DNA of 7,433 bases, from assembly GCA_015486475.1 (NCBI GenBank), contig WFRO01000211.1:1-7433 (forward strand), given 5' to 3'. Positions 1 through 5,229 of the stretch are shown here, piece after piece. Source of the stretch: Bacteroidales bacterium. Lineage in GTDB: Bacteria; Bacteroidota; Bacteroidia; Bacteroidales; VadinHA17. Both the position numbers and the translations under genes were made by a program. The number at the start of each line of letters is the position of its first letter. Position 1 is the first letter of the stretch. The notes under the pieces were generated by a model that was given only the letters and a program-made list of their open reading frames with translations, was not told where the DNA came from and ran no database searches.

Positions 1-1332
1 TCCCTGATCATCGGGAAGACCGTGATGGGCAAGGGGGCGGTCACCAGCGAGGGCGCCAGCTATGAACACCAGGTATCCACCCACGGCATGCCCCTGAGCA
101 AAGCCGGCGCCGACTTCCGGGAGACGGTGGAAGCCCTCGGCGGCGACCCCGACAATCCTTTCATGATCTTCCCCGAGGTATCTGAGTATTATGCCAGGGT
201 GCTTCAGGAAAAGAGGGATTATGCCAAATGGAAAAAAGAAGAGCAGGCCAAATGGGAAAAGACCCATCCCGAGCTGGCAGAGAAATGGGATCTTTTCTTC
301 TCCGGCAGTCTGCCTCATCTTGATTTTACAGAGGTTGAACAAAAAGAAAATATCGCCACCCGGGCCGCCTCCGGCACCGTGCTGGGCTGGCTTGCCGGCA
401 GGGTGGAAAACCTGATCGTCGCCTCGGCCGACCTGTCCAACAGTGACAAGACCGACGCTTTTCTGAAGAAAACCTCCATCCTTCGCAAGGGTGATTTCTC
501 CGGTGCCTTTTTGCAGGCCGGTGTTTCGGAGCTGACCATGGCCGCCCTGGCCAACGGCCTGGCCCTCCATGGGGGTGTCATCCCGGCCTGCGGCACTTTC
601 TTCGTCTTCTCCGACTACATGAAGCCGGCCGTGCGCATGGCCGCCCTCATGGAACTGCCGGTCAAGTACATCTGGACCCACGATGCTTTCCGTGTGGGCG
701 AGGACGGTCCTACTCACCAGCCTGTGGAGCAGGAAGCCCAGATACGGCTGATGGAACAACTGAAAAACCATAACGGCGAAGATTCCGTGCGCGTCCTGCG
801 TCCTGCCGATGCGCAGGAGACCACCGTAGCATGGAAGATCGCACTGGAGAACACACAAACCCCCACAGCTCTCATCCTCTCCCGTCAGGGCATCAAAGAC
901 CTGCCGGCACAGGGCTCCCGTTACGAGGAAGCCCTGCAGGCCGAAAAAGGAGCTTATATTGTGGAGAAAGATGAGGGCACACCCGATGTGGTGCTGGTAG
1001 CCAACGGATCGGAAGTAGCCACCCTCGTGGATGCCGCCGGCAGGCTGCGGAGCGAAAAAGGGATCAAAGTGCAGATCGTCTCGGCGCCCTCCGAAGGGCT
1101 CTTCCGGAAGCAACCGGAAGCCTACCGCCGGGAAGTCCTGCCGGAGGGTATCCCTGCCTTCGGACTGACAGCAGGTCTTCCTTCCACCCTGCAGGGGCTG
1201 GTGGGCTGTAACGGCATCGTCTATGGCATGCGCTCTTTCGGGTACTCTGCTCCTTATACGGTACTGGACGAAAAACTGGGCTTCACCGGCGAGCAGGTCT
1301 TTGAGGAAGTGGTAAAGTTCCTGAAGAAATGA
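1..1332 (+). CDS. tkt: Transketolase, C-terminal part (5' end outside window)
   Basis: The frame is open from base 1 (SLIIGKTVMGKGAV...), so the gene begins upstream. The 443 residues seen are about two thirds of a usual ~670-residue transketolase. The enzyme moves two-carbon ketol units between sugar phosphates in the cytoplasmic non-oxidative pentose phosphate pathway, using thiamine diphosphate. Seen: the end of the first domain with STHGMPL (His at 82-84, matching the active-site His of E. coli DSHGAPLG); the pyrimidine-binding domain with GVSELTMAALANGLALHGG, whose Glu (529-531) matches the catalytic Glu that activates the cofactor; GEDGPTHQPVEQ with the substrate-binding His at 715-717; and a C-terminal transketolase domain from about 960 to the TGA at 1330-1332. 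The diphosphate-binding GDG motif lies upstream, out of view. No frameshift or lost key residue is seen. The GTG/ATG codons at 22-27 are internal and not the start. No co-directional gene follows; a repeat island does. Confidence 0.96.
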   Translation, partial: SLIIGKTVMGKGAVTSEGASYEHQVSTHGMPLSKAGADFRETVEALGGDPDNPFMIFPEVSEYYARVLQEKRDYAKWKKEEQAKWEKTHPELAEKWDLFFSGSLPHLDFTEVEQKENIATRAASGTVLGWLAGRVENLIVASADLSNSDKTDAFLKKTSILRKGDFSGAFLQAGVSELTMAALANGLALHGGVIPACGTFFVFSDYMKPAVRMAALMELPVKYIWTHDAFRVGEDGPTHQPVEQEAQIRLMEQLKNHNGEDSVRVLRPADAQETTVAWKIALENTQTPTALILSRQGIKDLPAQGSRYEEALQAEKGAYIVEKDEGTPDVVLVANGSEVATLVDAAGRLRSEKGIKVQIVSAPSEGLFRKQPEAYRREVLPEGIPAFGLTAGLPSTLQGLVGCNGIVYGMRSFGYSAPYTVLDEKLGFTGEQVFEEVVKFLKK

Positions 1333-1395
1333 AGAAAAAGACCCTGCTGCGCCTTTGTCCCGGTTAAACGGGCCTTCGGCGAAGCAAGGAACGGG

Positions 1396-1491
1396 TTGAA
1401 TTCAACCCCTCCGGGGTTGCGTATATATTGTATTGCACAACTACCCCGGACGTGACCGGGGCTACCTGACTTAAAGCCCTCCGGGCTTTTT
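1396..1491 (-). repeat. Three-hairpin repeat arm A
   Basis: Read on the minus strand, this 96-bp arm folds into three hairpins. H3 (1473-1489) has stem AAAGCCC/GGGCTTT around GGA. H2 (1444-1461) has stem CCCCGG/CCGGGG around TCACGT and is preceded by CAGGTAG. H1 (1403-1419) has stem CAACCCC/GGGGTTG around GGA and runs into TTGAATTCAA. The arm is the inverted counterpart of 1573-1669, with the same hairpin order, linkers and loops. The blocks GTCAGGTAGCC and GGGGTTGAATTCA are identical in both. Its outer edge overlaps a 16-bp palindrome, GGGTTGAATTCAACCC, at 1393-1408. Confidence 0.85.
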
Positions 1492-1557
1492 GATATAGGA
1501 CCCTCTTTCTCATGTTAAGTCCTCCGGGATTTCTTATGTCAGAAAACAGCTAAATTA
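1412..1557 (+). repeat. Direct repeat copy 1 (partner at 2322-2466)
   Basis: This 146-bp segment recurs as 2322-2466 on the far side of the transposase. The stretch 1426-1488 matches 2334-2396 exactly, which includes hairpins H2 and H3. After a short divergent stretch (1489-1511), the block 1512-1557 matches 2421-2466 with a single difference, G versus C inside a CCTCCGG core. Short indels near 1420-1425 and 1500-1511 account for the other differences. The segment also holds a weaker, mismatched fourth hairpin around 1512-1537 (CATAAGAAATCCCGGAGG on the minus strand). Confidence 0.92.
1473..1491 (+). terminator. Probable rho-independent terminator after transketolase (also hairpin H3)
   Basis: The stem AAAGCCC/GGGCTTT (1473-1479 with 1483-1489) closes on a TCC loop and runs into TTTTT at 1487-1491, in the right orientation to end transcription coming from transketolase 140 bp upstream. 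No better candidate with a T-run is seen between 1333 and 1472. The same hairpin belongs to the repeat arm; in the copy at 2383-2401 the T-run is interrupted (GGGCTTATTG), so terminator function may be incidental. Confidence 0.45.
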
Positions 1558-1569
1558 AAACATGTTATA

Positions 1570-1593
1570 AAGAAAAAGACCCCGGAGGGGTCT
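1570..1593 (-). terminator. Likely terminator of the transposase gene (hairpin H3')
   Basis: On the minus strand the 7-bp GC-rich stem AGACCCC/GGGGTCT with a TCC loop is followed by TTTTTCTTT. It lies about 80 bp downstream of the transposase stop codon and is correctly oriented to end that transcript. The hairpin belongs to repeat arm A', so it may serve both as a terminator and as part of the mobile repeat. Confidence 0.5.
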
Positions 1594-1669
1594 CAGTCAG
1601 GTAGCCACAGTAACGTCTGTGGTTATGGTATAACAATCAAACCACAACCCCGGACGGGGTTGAATTCAG
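1573..1669 (+). repeat. Three-hairpin repeat arm A' (inverted copy of 1396-1491)
   Basis: Read on the plus strand, this arm has the same three hairpins as arm A read on the minus strand. H3' (1577-1593) has stem AGACCCC/GGGGTCT around GGA. H2' (1605-1622) has stem CCACAG/CTGTGG around TAACGT and is preceded by CAGGTAG. H1' (1645-1662) has stem CAACCCC/GGGGTTG around GGAC and is followed by AATTCAG. Relative to arm A, H2' and H3' each differ at two base pairs, and every change is matched by its partner, so pairing is kept. The arm ends two bases before the transposase stop codon. Confidence 0.85.
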
Positions 1670-1670
1670 G

Positions 1671-2123
1671 TTATGTTATAAGATACTTTTCATCAAAATC
1701 AATCCCATGTTCCTTGAATAGTGCTATCAATTCTTCTTTAAAAGAAAGCTTTTTATGATGATTTTCCTGATTCTTTACATATTCTATTAAATGATCCTTA
1801 CCGGACCGGGAATAAGTAAAGGCTCCAAAACCTACCTGCCAACCGGGAAATCGTTGAAATGAAGATCTTTCACGTACCATCATTTCATGTGATGCCTTTT
1901 TTATATCTTTAACTAAATATGATAGTGCTATGGTAGGATGCAGATCACACACAATATGGATATGATTGCCATAACCACCAACTATATGTGGTTTACATTT
2001 TTTGTTCCATAATATTCCGGCAATGTAGTTATAAAGTATATCCTGATTCACTTTTGTCAGGAAATTAGTGTAATCCTTACTTCCAAAAACTATCTGATAA
2101 AGAATTTGTGTGTAGGTTGACAT
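1671..2123 (-). CDS. IS200/IS605-type Y1 (HUH) transposase, RAYT-like
   Basis: The 150-residue protein has the full length and motifs of single-domain Y1 transposases (Transposase_17 family), which cut and rejoin single-stranded DNA through a tyrosine-DNA link. Seen: the metal-binding HUH pair as HIHIV (His54, His56) within GNHIHIVCDLHP; the family signature WQVGFGAFTYS (95-105); and the catalytic tyrosine Tyr115 in EYVKNQ, with the conserved Gln119 (YxxxQ). The C-terminal EEL...HGIDFDEKYL is also typical of the family. No TnpB or IscB gene accompanies it. The start ATG (2121-2123) lacks a Shine-Dalgarno sequence, as is usual in Bacteroidota. All catalytic residues are present, so it may be active. 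G+C is far below that of its neighbours, which suggests transfer. It could be an ordinary IS200-like transposase or a domesticated REP-associated one; the hairpins beside its stop codon favour the second. Confidence 0.93.
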   Translation of the reverse strand: MSTYTQILYQIVFGSKDYTNFLTKVNQDILYNYIAGILWNKKCKPHIVGGYGNHIHIVCDLHPTIALSYLVKDIKKASHEMMVRERSSFQRFPGWQVGFGAFTYSRSGKDHLIEYVKNQENHHKKLSFKEELIALFKEHGIDFDEKYLIT

Positions 2124-2185
2124 GGTTTACTATAATTTTTTTGTGTAATAAAATAATCTCCACGTTTCGACCAACTTCAACCCCT

Positions 2186-2321
2186 GCCCTTGCTTCGCAC
2201 GCTGTCGCTGGTCCCGATAGCTATCGGGATTAGCGCAGGCGCCCGAAGCGGCTACGCGCAGCGCCGTCGGCTCCCTTCGACGAGCTCAGGAACCGCCTAT
2301 GGCGGCCGATGGAAGGCACAG
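2186..2321. repeat. GC-rich segment upstream of the transposase
   Basis: This 136-bp GC-rich segment lies next to AT-rich DNA and holds no credible gene. It contains a perfect 18-bp palindrome, TCCCGATAGCTATCGGGA (2212-2229), a stem CCGCC/GGCGG (2293-2305), and CCTTCGACGAGCTCAGG (2274-2290). It sits between TTCAACCCCT (2176-2185) and CGGGGTTG (2322-2329), which are contiguous, apart from one C, as hairpin H1 in arm A (1401-1419). It therefore looks inserted into the third repeat copy. Against a clean insertion, its first 13 bases plus the preceding flank resemble the inverted sequence at 1379-1400, so the left edge is uncertain. Confidence 0.5.
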
Positions 2322-2466
2322 CGGGGTTGTATCTATTGTATTGCACAACTACCCCGGACGTGACCGGGGCTACCTGACTTAAAGCCCTCCGGGCTTATTG
2401 ATATGGGGACCATTTATCTCATGTTAAGTCCTCCGGCATTTCTTATGTCAGAAAACAGCTAAATTA
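2322..2466 (+). repeat. Direct repeat copy 2 (partner at 1412-1557)
   Basis: This segment carries the same H2 (CCCCGG/CCGGGG with loop ACGTGA on this strand) and H3 (AAAGCCC/GGGCTTT) hairpins as 1412-1557. The first stem, H1, survives only as its CGGGGTTG half. After 2466 similarity to copy 1 continues loosely as TATAAAAAAGAC, then jumps to GGATTGAATTCAA, which resembles the end of arm A'. The copy therefore looks like a full two-arm unit that has lost most of its second arm by deletion. Confidence 0.9.
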
Positions 2467-2604
2467 TAAAAAAGACAGGATTGAATTCAAATAATATTAT
2501 ATGAATATCTACATGATTTGATCTTGTTTTTTGAAATATGGGGGCTGCATTTTAAGAAATGATACTGTCAGGAAAATAGTGTTGAAAATGCCACCCCCAC
2601 CCCG

Positions 2605-2630
2605 TCCCTCCCCCTAGCTAGGGGGAGGGA
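2605..2630. repeat. Perfect 26-bp GC-rich palindrome
   Basis: The 13-base arm TCCCTCCCCCTAG (2605-2617) is followed directly by its exact reverse complement (2618-2630), with no loop. It is preceded by CCACCCCCACCCCG, giving a C-rich run on this strand. There is no T-run, so it is a poor terminator. It may be a dispersed repeat or a cruciform-forming site. The rest of 2491-2652 is AT-rich and shows no gene. Confidence 0.75.
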
Positions 2631-2652
2631 GTAAAGCCTTAGACAGAGTCGA

Positions 2653-2696
2653 AGACATAAAAAAAGCCTGCCGGATGGCAGGCTTTTTTTATGTCT
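2653..2696 (-). terminator. Strong bidirectional terminator after the thioredoxin gene
   Basis: A perfect 20-bp inverted repeat (2653-2672 with 2677-2696) has a 4-base loop. Its core stem GCCTGCC/GGCAGGC is flanked by seven As on one side and seven Ts on the other. Either strand therefore gives a GC stem followed by a U-run. It lies 14 bp beyond the stop codon of the minus-strand thioredoxin gene and should end that transcript; it would also stop readthrough from the repeat island. Confidence 0.9.
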
Positions 2697-2710
2697 GAGA
2701 AAACGGTTCT

Positions 2711-3805
2711 TTAATCCAGCAACTCGGCCAGCTTTTTCTTCAGGTCATCTCCCCGCAGGTTGCGGGCCACAATGACCCCGTCCTTATCCAGGAGGAAGTT
2801 GGAGGGAATGGAACGAACGGCATATTTCTTGGCCGTAGGATCTTTCCAGCCCTGGAGCTCCGATACCTGTGTCCAGAGAAGGCCGTCCTTTCTGATGGCG
2901 CCCAGCCAGGCATTCTTGTCCTGGTCGAGGGAGATCCCCACCACATCGAAACCTTTGTCATGATATTTCAGATAGGTCTTCACCAGGTTGGGATTTTCCT
3001 GACGGCAGGGACTGCACCAGGCAGCCCAGAAGTCGAGCAAAATATATCCTTTCCCCAGCAGAGATGAGAGCTCCACCGTATTTCCGGAAGTATCCGGCAA
3101 AGCAAAGTCGGGAGCTTTCTGGCCTATAGCCACTCTTTTCTTGGCCTCGGCAAAATCTCTCAGATCCTTCACGAAGGTAATGCTGTTAAAAGAGGTGTCC
3201 ATCTGATCGAGATACTTCTCCATCTCAGCGCCTTCCATGTTGTAAGCCATGCTACGCAGCAGATAAGGAGAGACGAGGGATTGGGGATGATCCTGGATGA
3301 ACTGTTCATCGATCTTCTGCTGCTCTTTATTGAGGGAGTCGTACTGGTCCTCGATCTTTTTGGCCAGATCGGCATTCCCCGTCATCTTGGCCTGCTGCCA
3401 CTGACCGTACAGTGCCCGGTACTGTTCCTCATAAGGTTTCAGCATTTCCTGGTAAGCATTGTAATCATCCTGGTAAGGTGATCCCTCGGCTTTGGCCAGC
3501 CACAGAGAATCAACGTTCCCCGTCACTTTTAACTTATTGTTCTGCATGAACAACAATAAAGCACCTCTTTTGTCTTTCACCTGCAGATAATAAATATCCG
3601 GATGTTCGAGTGTCCCCGACATGGTGAAATCTCCGTTCTTGATCTCTGCAGAATCCGCATGTACGATCTTCCCGTCAACCTGCTGGGAGAGATATACCCA
3701 TCCTGCATCCGCCCCGTCGAGATGTCCCTTGATCTCGTATTTGGGAGTCTGGTTACAACCCCACAGGGCTACAACCGCTGTTAAAACAATAATGATCTTT
3801 TTCAT
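2711..3805 (-). CDS. TlpA-like thiol-disulfide lipoprotein (DUF4369 + thioredoxin fold)
   Basis: The 364-residue product is a predicted envelope lipoprotein. It starts MKKIIIVLTAVVALWGC, a short lipoprotein signal with the lipidated Cys at 17; Trp just before the Gly is unusual in a lipobox. Residues ~23-99 form a DUF4369 beta domain (YEIKGHLDGADAGWVYL...). A charged, Gln/Glu-rich, probably helical linker spans ~107-172. A thioredoxin fold of the AhpC/TlpA type covers ~224-364, with the redox pair WCSPC (Cys264, Cys267) and the cis-proline in SIPS (Pro334). By family it would reduce or exchange disulfides outside the cytoplasm; the substrate is unknown. ATG 3803-3805 was chosen because the signal peptide starts there; the in-frame TTG at 3842-3844 would add 13 residues before it. 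No Shine-Dalgarno sequence is seen. It follows the DUF1573 gene on the same strand, but a terminator and a promoter lie between them. Confidence 0.9.
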   Translation of the reverse strand: MKKIIIVLTAVVALWGCNQTPKYEIKGHLDGADAGWVYLSQQVDGKIVHADSAEIKNGDFTMSGTLEHPDIYYLQVKDKRGALLLFMQNNKLKVTGNVDSLWLAKAEGSPYQDDYNAYQEMLKPYEEQYRALYGQWQQAKMTGNADLAKKIEDQYDSLNKEQQKIDEQFIQDHPQSLVSPYLLRSMAYNMEGAEMEKYLDQMDTSFNSITFVKDLRDFAEAKKRVAIGQKAPDFALPDTSGNTVELSSLLGKGYILLDFWAAWCSPCRQENPNLVKTYLKYHDKGFDVVGISLDQDKNAWLGAIRKDGLLWTQVSELQGWKDPTAKKYAVRSIPSNFLLDKDGVIVARNLRGDDLKKKLAELLD

Positions 3806-3861
3806 TCGTAAAAAATTAAATGGTAATAAATGGTTTTGTTTCAATAAAATTCTGAATTCCG

Positions 3862-3869
3862 CAAAGTTA
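3862..3869 (-). promoter_or_regulatory. Bacteroidota-type -7 promoter element for the thioredoxin gene
   Basis: On the minus strand the bases read TAACTTTG, an exact match to the TAnnTTTG -7 consensus of the Bacteroidota primary sigma factor. It lies 56 bp before the chosen ATG. No clear TTG-type -33 element stands about 20 bases upstream; that stretch is a T-run from the preceding terminator. The placement just after that terminator supports independent transcription of the lipoprotein gene. Confidence 0.5.
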
Positions 3870-3900
3870 AGGATAAACCACGGATAAAAAAAGAGTCCTT

Positions 3901-3935
3901 AAAAAAAGAGAACGGGCCGGAACCCGTTCTCTTTT
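3901..3935 (-). terminator. Terminator of the DUF1573 gene
   Basis: The 13-bp stem AAAAGAGAACGGG/CCCGTTCTCTTTT (3904-3916 with 3923-3935) closes on a 6-base loop. On the minus strand it is followed by a T-run (complement of the seven As at 3901-3907). It lies about 20 bp beyond the DUF1573 stop codon and separates that gene from the thioredoxin gene's promoter. Confidence 0.88.
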
Positions 3936-3954
3936 ATCTCATTCGCCAGAGGGT

Positions 3955-5058
3955 CTATTCCTTTTCAGCAGGCGGGATGACCTCGCCGGTGATCCGCAGC
4001 ATGGTGGTAGGTGAGTTCGGATCATTGGAGATCACGGTGATCGTCTTGCTCTGGCGGCCTTTGTAGGCTCCTGTGTGGAAGGTAGCCTTGATCGAGCTGG
4101 ACTGGCCCGGCTTGATCACTTTTTCTTTCGGGCTTACCACGGTACAGCCGCAACTGGACCGCACCTTATGGATGACCAGATCGCTTTTGCCTGTATTGGT
4201 GAAGGTGAACTCATGTTCCACGCTCTGGCGCTGGGGGGCTTTCCCGAAATCATATACTTTTTCCTTGAATGTGATGCGGGGGCCGTTGGCCACATCCTCC
4301 GGCGTCATCTTGCTGAAATCCTCCACGATATTGGCCGACACGGCCAGCCGGGCATTCCGTGGCTCCTGGTCGTTGATCTTCAGCCATACGCGGTCCACCA
4401 CAAAACCCCAGTCATTCTTTTTAGCAGCATCATAAGTTGCAATGATCTCCCCTTTTTCGTTGGGTTTCAACACGGACGGTTCGGCTTTTATCGTCAGGAA
4501 GGCCGGCACACGGATGAACTCGATCTTCATCTCCTTATCGGTGGTGTTGATGATCTGATCCTTGATGGTCTTTTTCTGGTCATTGTACAGGCGGGTGAAC
4601 GCCAGATGGTTCGTTTTCAGGCGCAGCCCCTCCACCTCATAAGGGTAGAGGTCTTTCACCGTCTTGGGACGCGGGATGACGTTACCGCTGATACGCAGCA
4701 CGATCGGTGTGGTCTGGGCATTGGTGTAGATGGTCACCGACTTGTGGAACTGGTTGGGCCGGTTACGCGGGTTGTACACCACCCGGATGAAACCATCCCC
4801 TCCCGGAGGCACCGGCTCTTTCGACCAGGTGGGCGTGGTACAGCCACACGAGGAGACCACCCGCTGTAACACCAGCGGGGCATTGCCCGTATTCTTAAAA
4901 TGGAAATCATACGTGACCGGCCCGTCCTCTTCCTTGATGTTGCCAAAATCATGGCTCATCGTCTTGAAAGAGATATGAGGCCCCTTCTCCTGGGAAAAAC
5001 CGGAGAGGGCAAGGCTTAAGAGCACCCACAGAAACGATATCTTTGCTATGTTTTTCAT
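3955..5058 (-). CDS. Secreted DUF1573 protein with two SSCGC domains
   Basis: The 367-residue product begins with a Sec signal peptide (MKNIAKISFLWVLLSLALSGFSQ), probably cut near residue 22-23; there is no lipobox Cys. It has two DUF1573 (ASH-like immunoglobulin-fold) domains, ~28-128 and ~261-361. Each starts with a HDFG or YDFG strand, continues through F(K/T)NTG, and carries SSCGCT (Cys71/Cys73 and Cys303/Cys305). The middle (~140-245) looks like a third, diverged Ig-like unit without the cysteines (NTTDKEMKIEF...LKPNEKGEIIATY). The molecular function of DUF1573 proteins is not settled; the paired CxC motifs could bind metal or take part in redox chemistry. The start is ATG 5056-5058, right before the signal peptide; the stop is TAG. 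The downstream gene on the same strand encodes a thioredoxin-like lipoprotein. No perfect TAnnTTTG is seen upstream. Confidence 0.9.
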   Translation of the reverse strand: MKNIAKISFLWVLLSLALSGFSQEKGPHISFKTMSHDFGNIKEEDGPVTYDFHFKNTGNAPLVLQRVVSSCGCTTPTWSKEPVPPGGDGFIRVVYNPRNRPNQFHKSVTIYTNAQTTPIVLRISGNVIPRPKTVKDLYPYEVEGLRLKTNHLAFTRLYNDQKKTIKDQIINTTDKEMKIEFIRVPAFLTIKAEPSVLKPNEKGEIIATYDAAKKNDWGFVVDRVWLKINDQEPRNARLAVSANIVEDFSKMTPEDVANGPRITFKEKVYDFGKAPQRQSVEHEFTFTNTGKSDLVIHKVRSSCGCTVVSPKEKVIKPGQSSSIKATFHTGAYKGRQSKTITVISNDPNSPTTMLRITGEVIPPAEKE

Positions 5059-5229
5059 CTGTGATAAATTTTTTGGTTAGGAACTATTATATTCACGACC
5101 TGTTTAAAAAACAAAAGGTTGCACTTTTCTGTTATTTTAAGAATTTCAATTTTAGAAAATATAATCCAATTTTCTGCTGATTTTAACTATTTTTAACAAT
5201 TCTCTGACGAAGAAAATTTTGGAAGGGTC
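5059..5229. other. AT-rich divergent intergenic region
   Basis: This 171-bp spacer separates the DUF1573 gene (leftward) and the large plus-strand gene (rightward), so it should hold promoters for both. No exact TAnnTTTG was found on either strand; TATTTTTA near 5188-5195 on the plus strand is the nearest loose match. GGAAGG at 5221-5226 is a plausible ribosome-binding site for the rightward gene. No small gene or hairpin stands out. Confidence 0.5.

Larger units (their letters stand above)
1396..2490. mobile_element. Candidate REP-like / IS200-type mobile island
   Basis: The stretch between transketolase and the spacer upstream of the thioredoxin gene holds one Y1 transposase gene and several hairpin repeats, with no housekeeping gene. 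It begins with TTGAATTCAA at 1396-1405 and ends with the same 10 bases at 2481-2490; TTGAATTCAG also occurs at 1660-1669, beside the transposase stop codon. The repeats are hairpins with a CCGGAGG-type core and one hairpin with GTAG at its foot, which recalls REP sequences mobilised by REP-associated tyrosine transposases. Outer limits are inferred from shared repeats, since IS200-type elements lack terminal inverted repeats and target duplications. It could be one element, or an element inserted into an older repeat cluster. Confidence 0.55.

Noticed and set aside
22..27. GTG/ATG as a transketolase start
   Set aside because: The frame is open upstream, and the residues before it (SLIIGKT) belong to the conserved transketolase sequence.
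1671..2123. A TnpB/IscB-type RNA-guided nuclease locus
   Set aside because: Only the small Y1 transposase is present; no TnpB- or IscB-like frame exists nearby on either strand.
1396..2466. CRISPR array
   Set aside because: Repeats are few, long, differently oriented and themselves palindromic, with no regular spacers and no cas genes.
3806..3844. Upstream TTG start for the thioredoxin lipoprotein
   Set aside because: It would place 13 residues before a well-formed lipoprotein signal, which begins at the ATG 3803-3805.
4075..4869. Plus-strand open frame of 264 codons
   Set aside because: It is the shadow of the DUF1573 gene, whose minus-strand frame has a signal peptide and two conserved domains.
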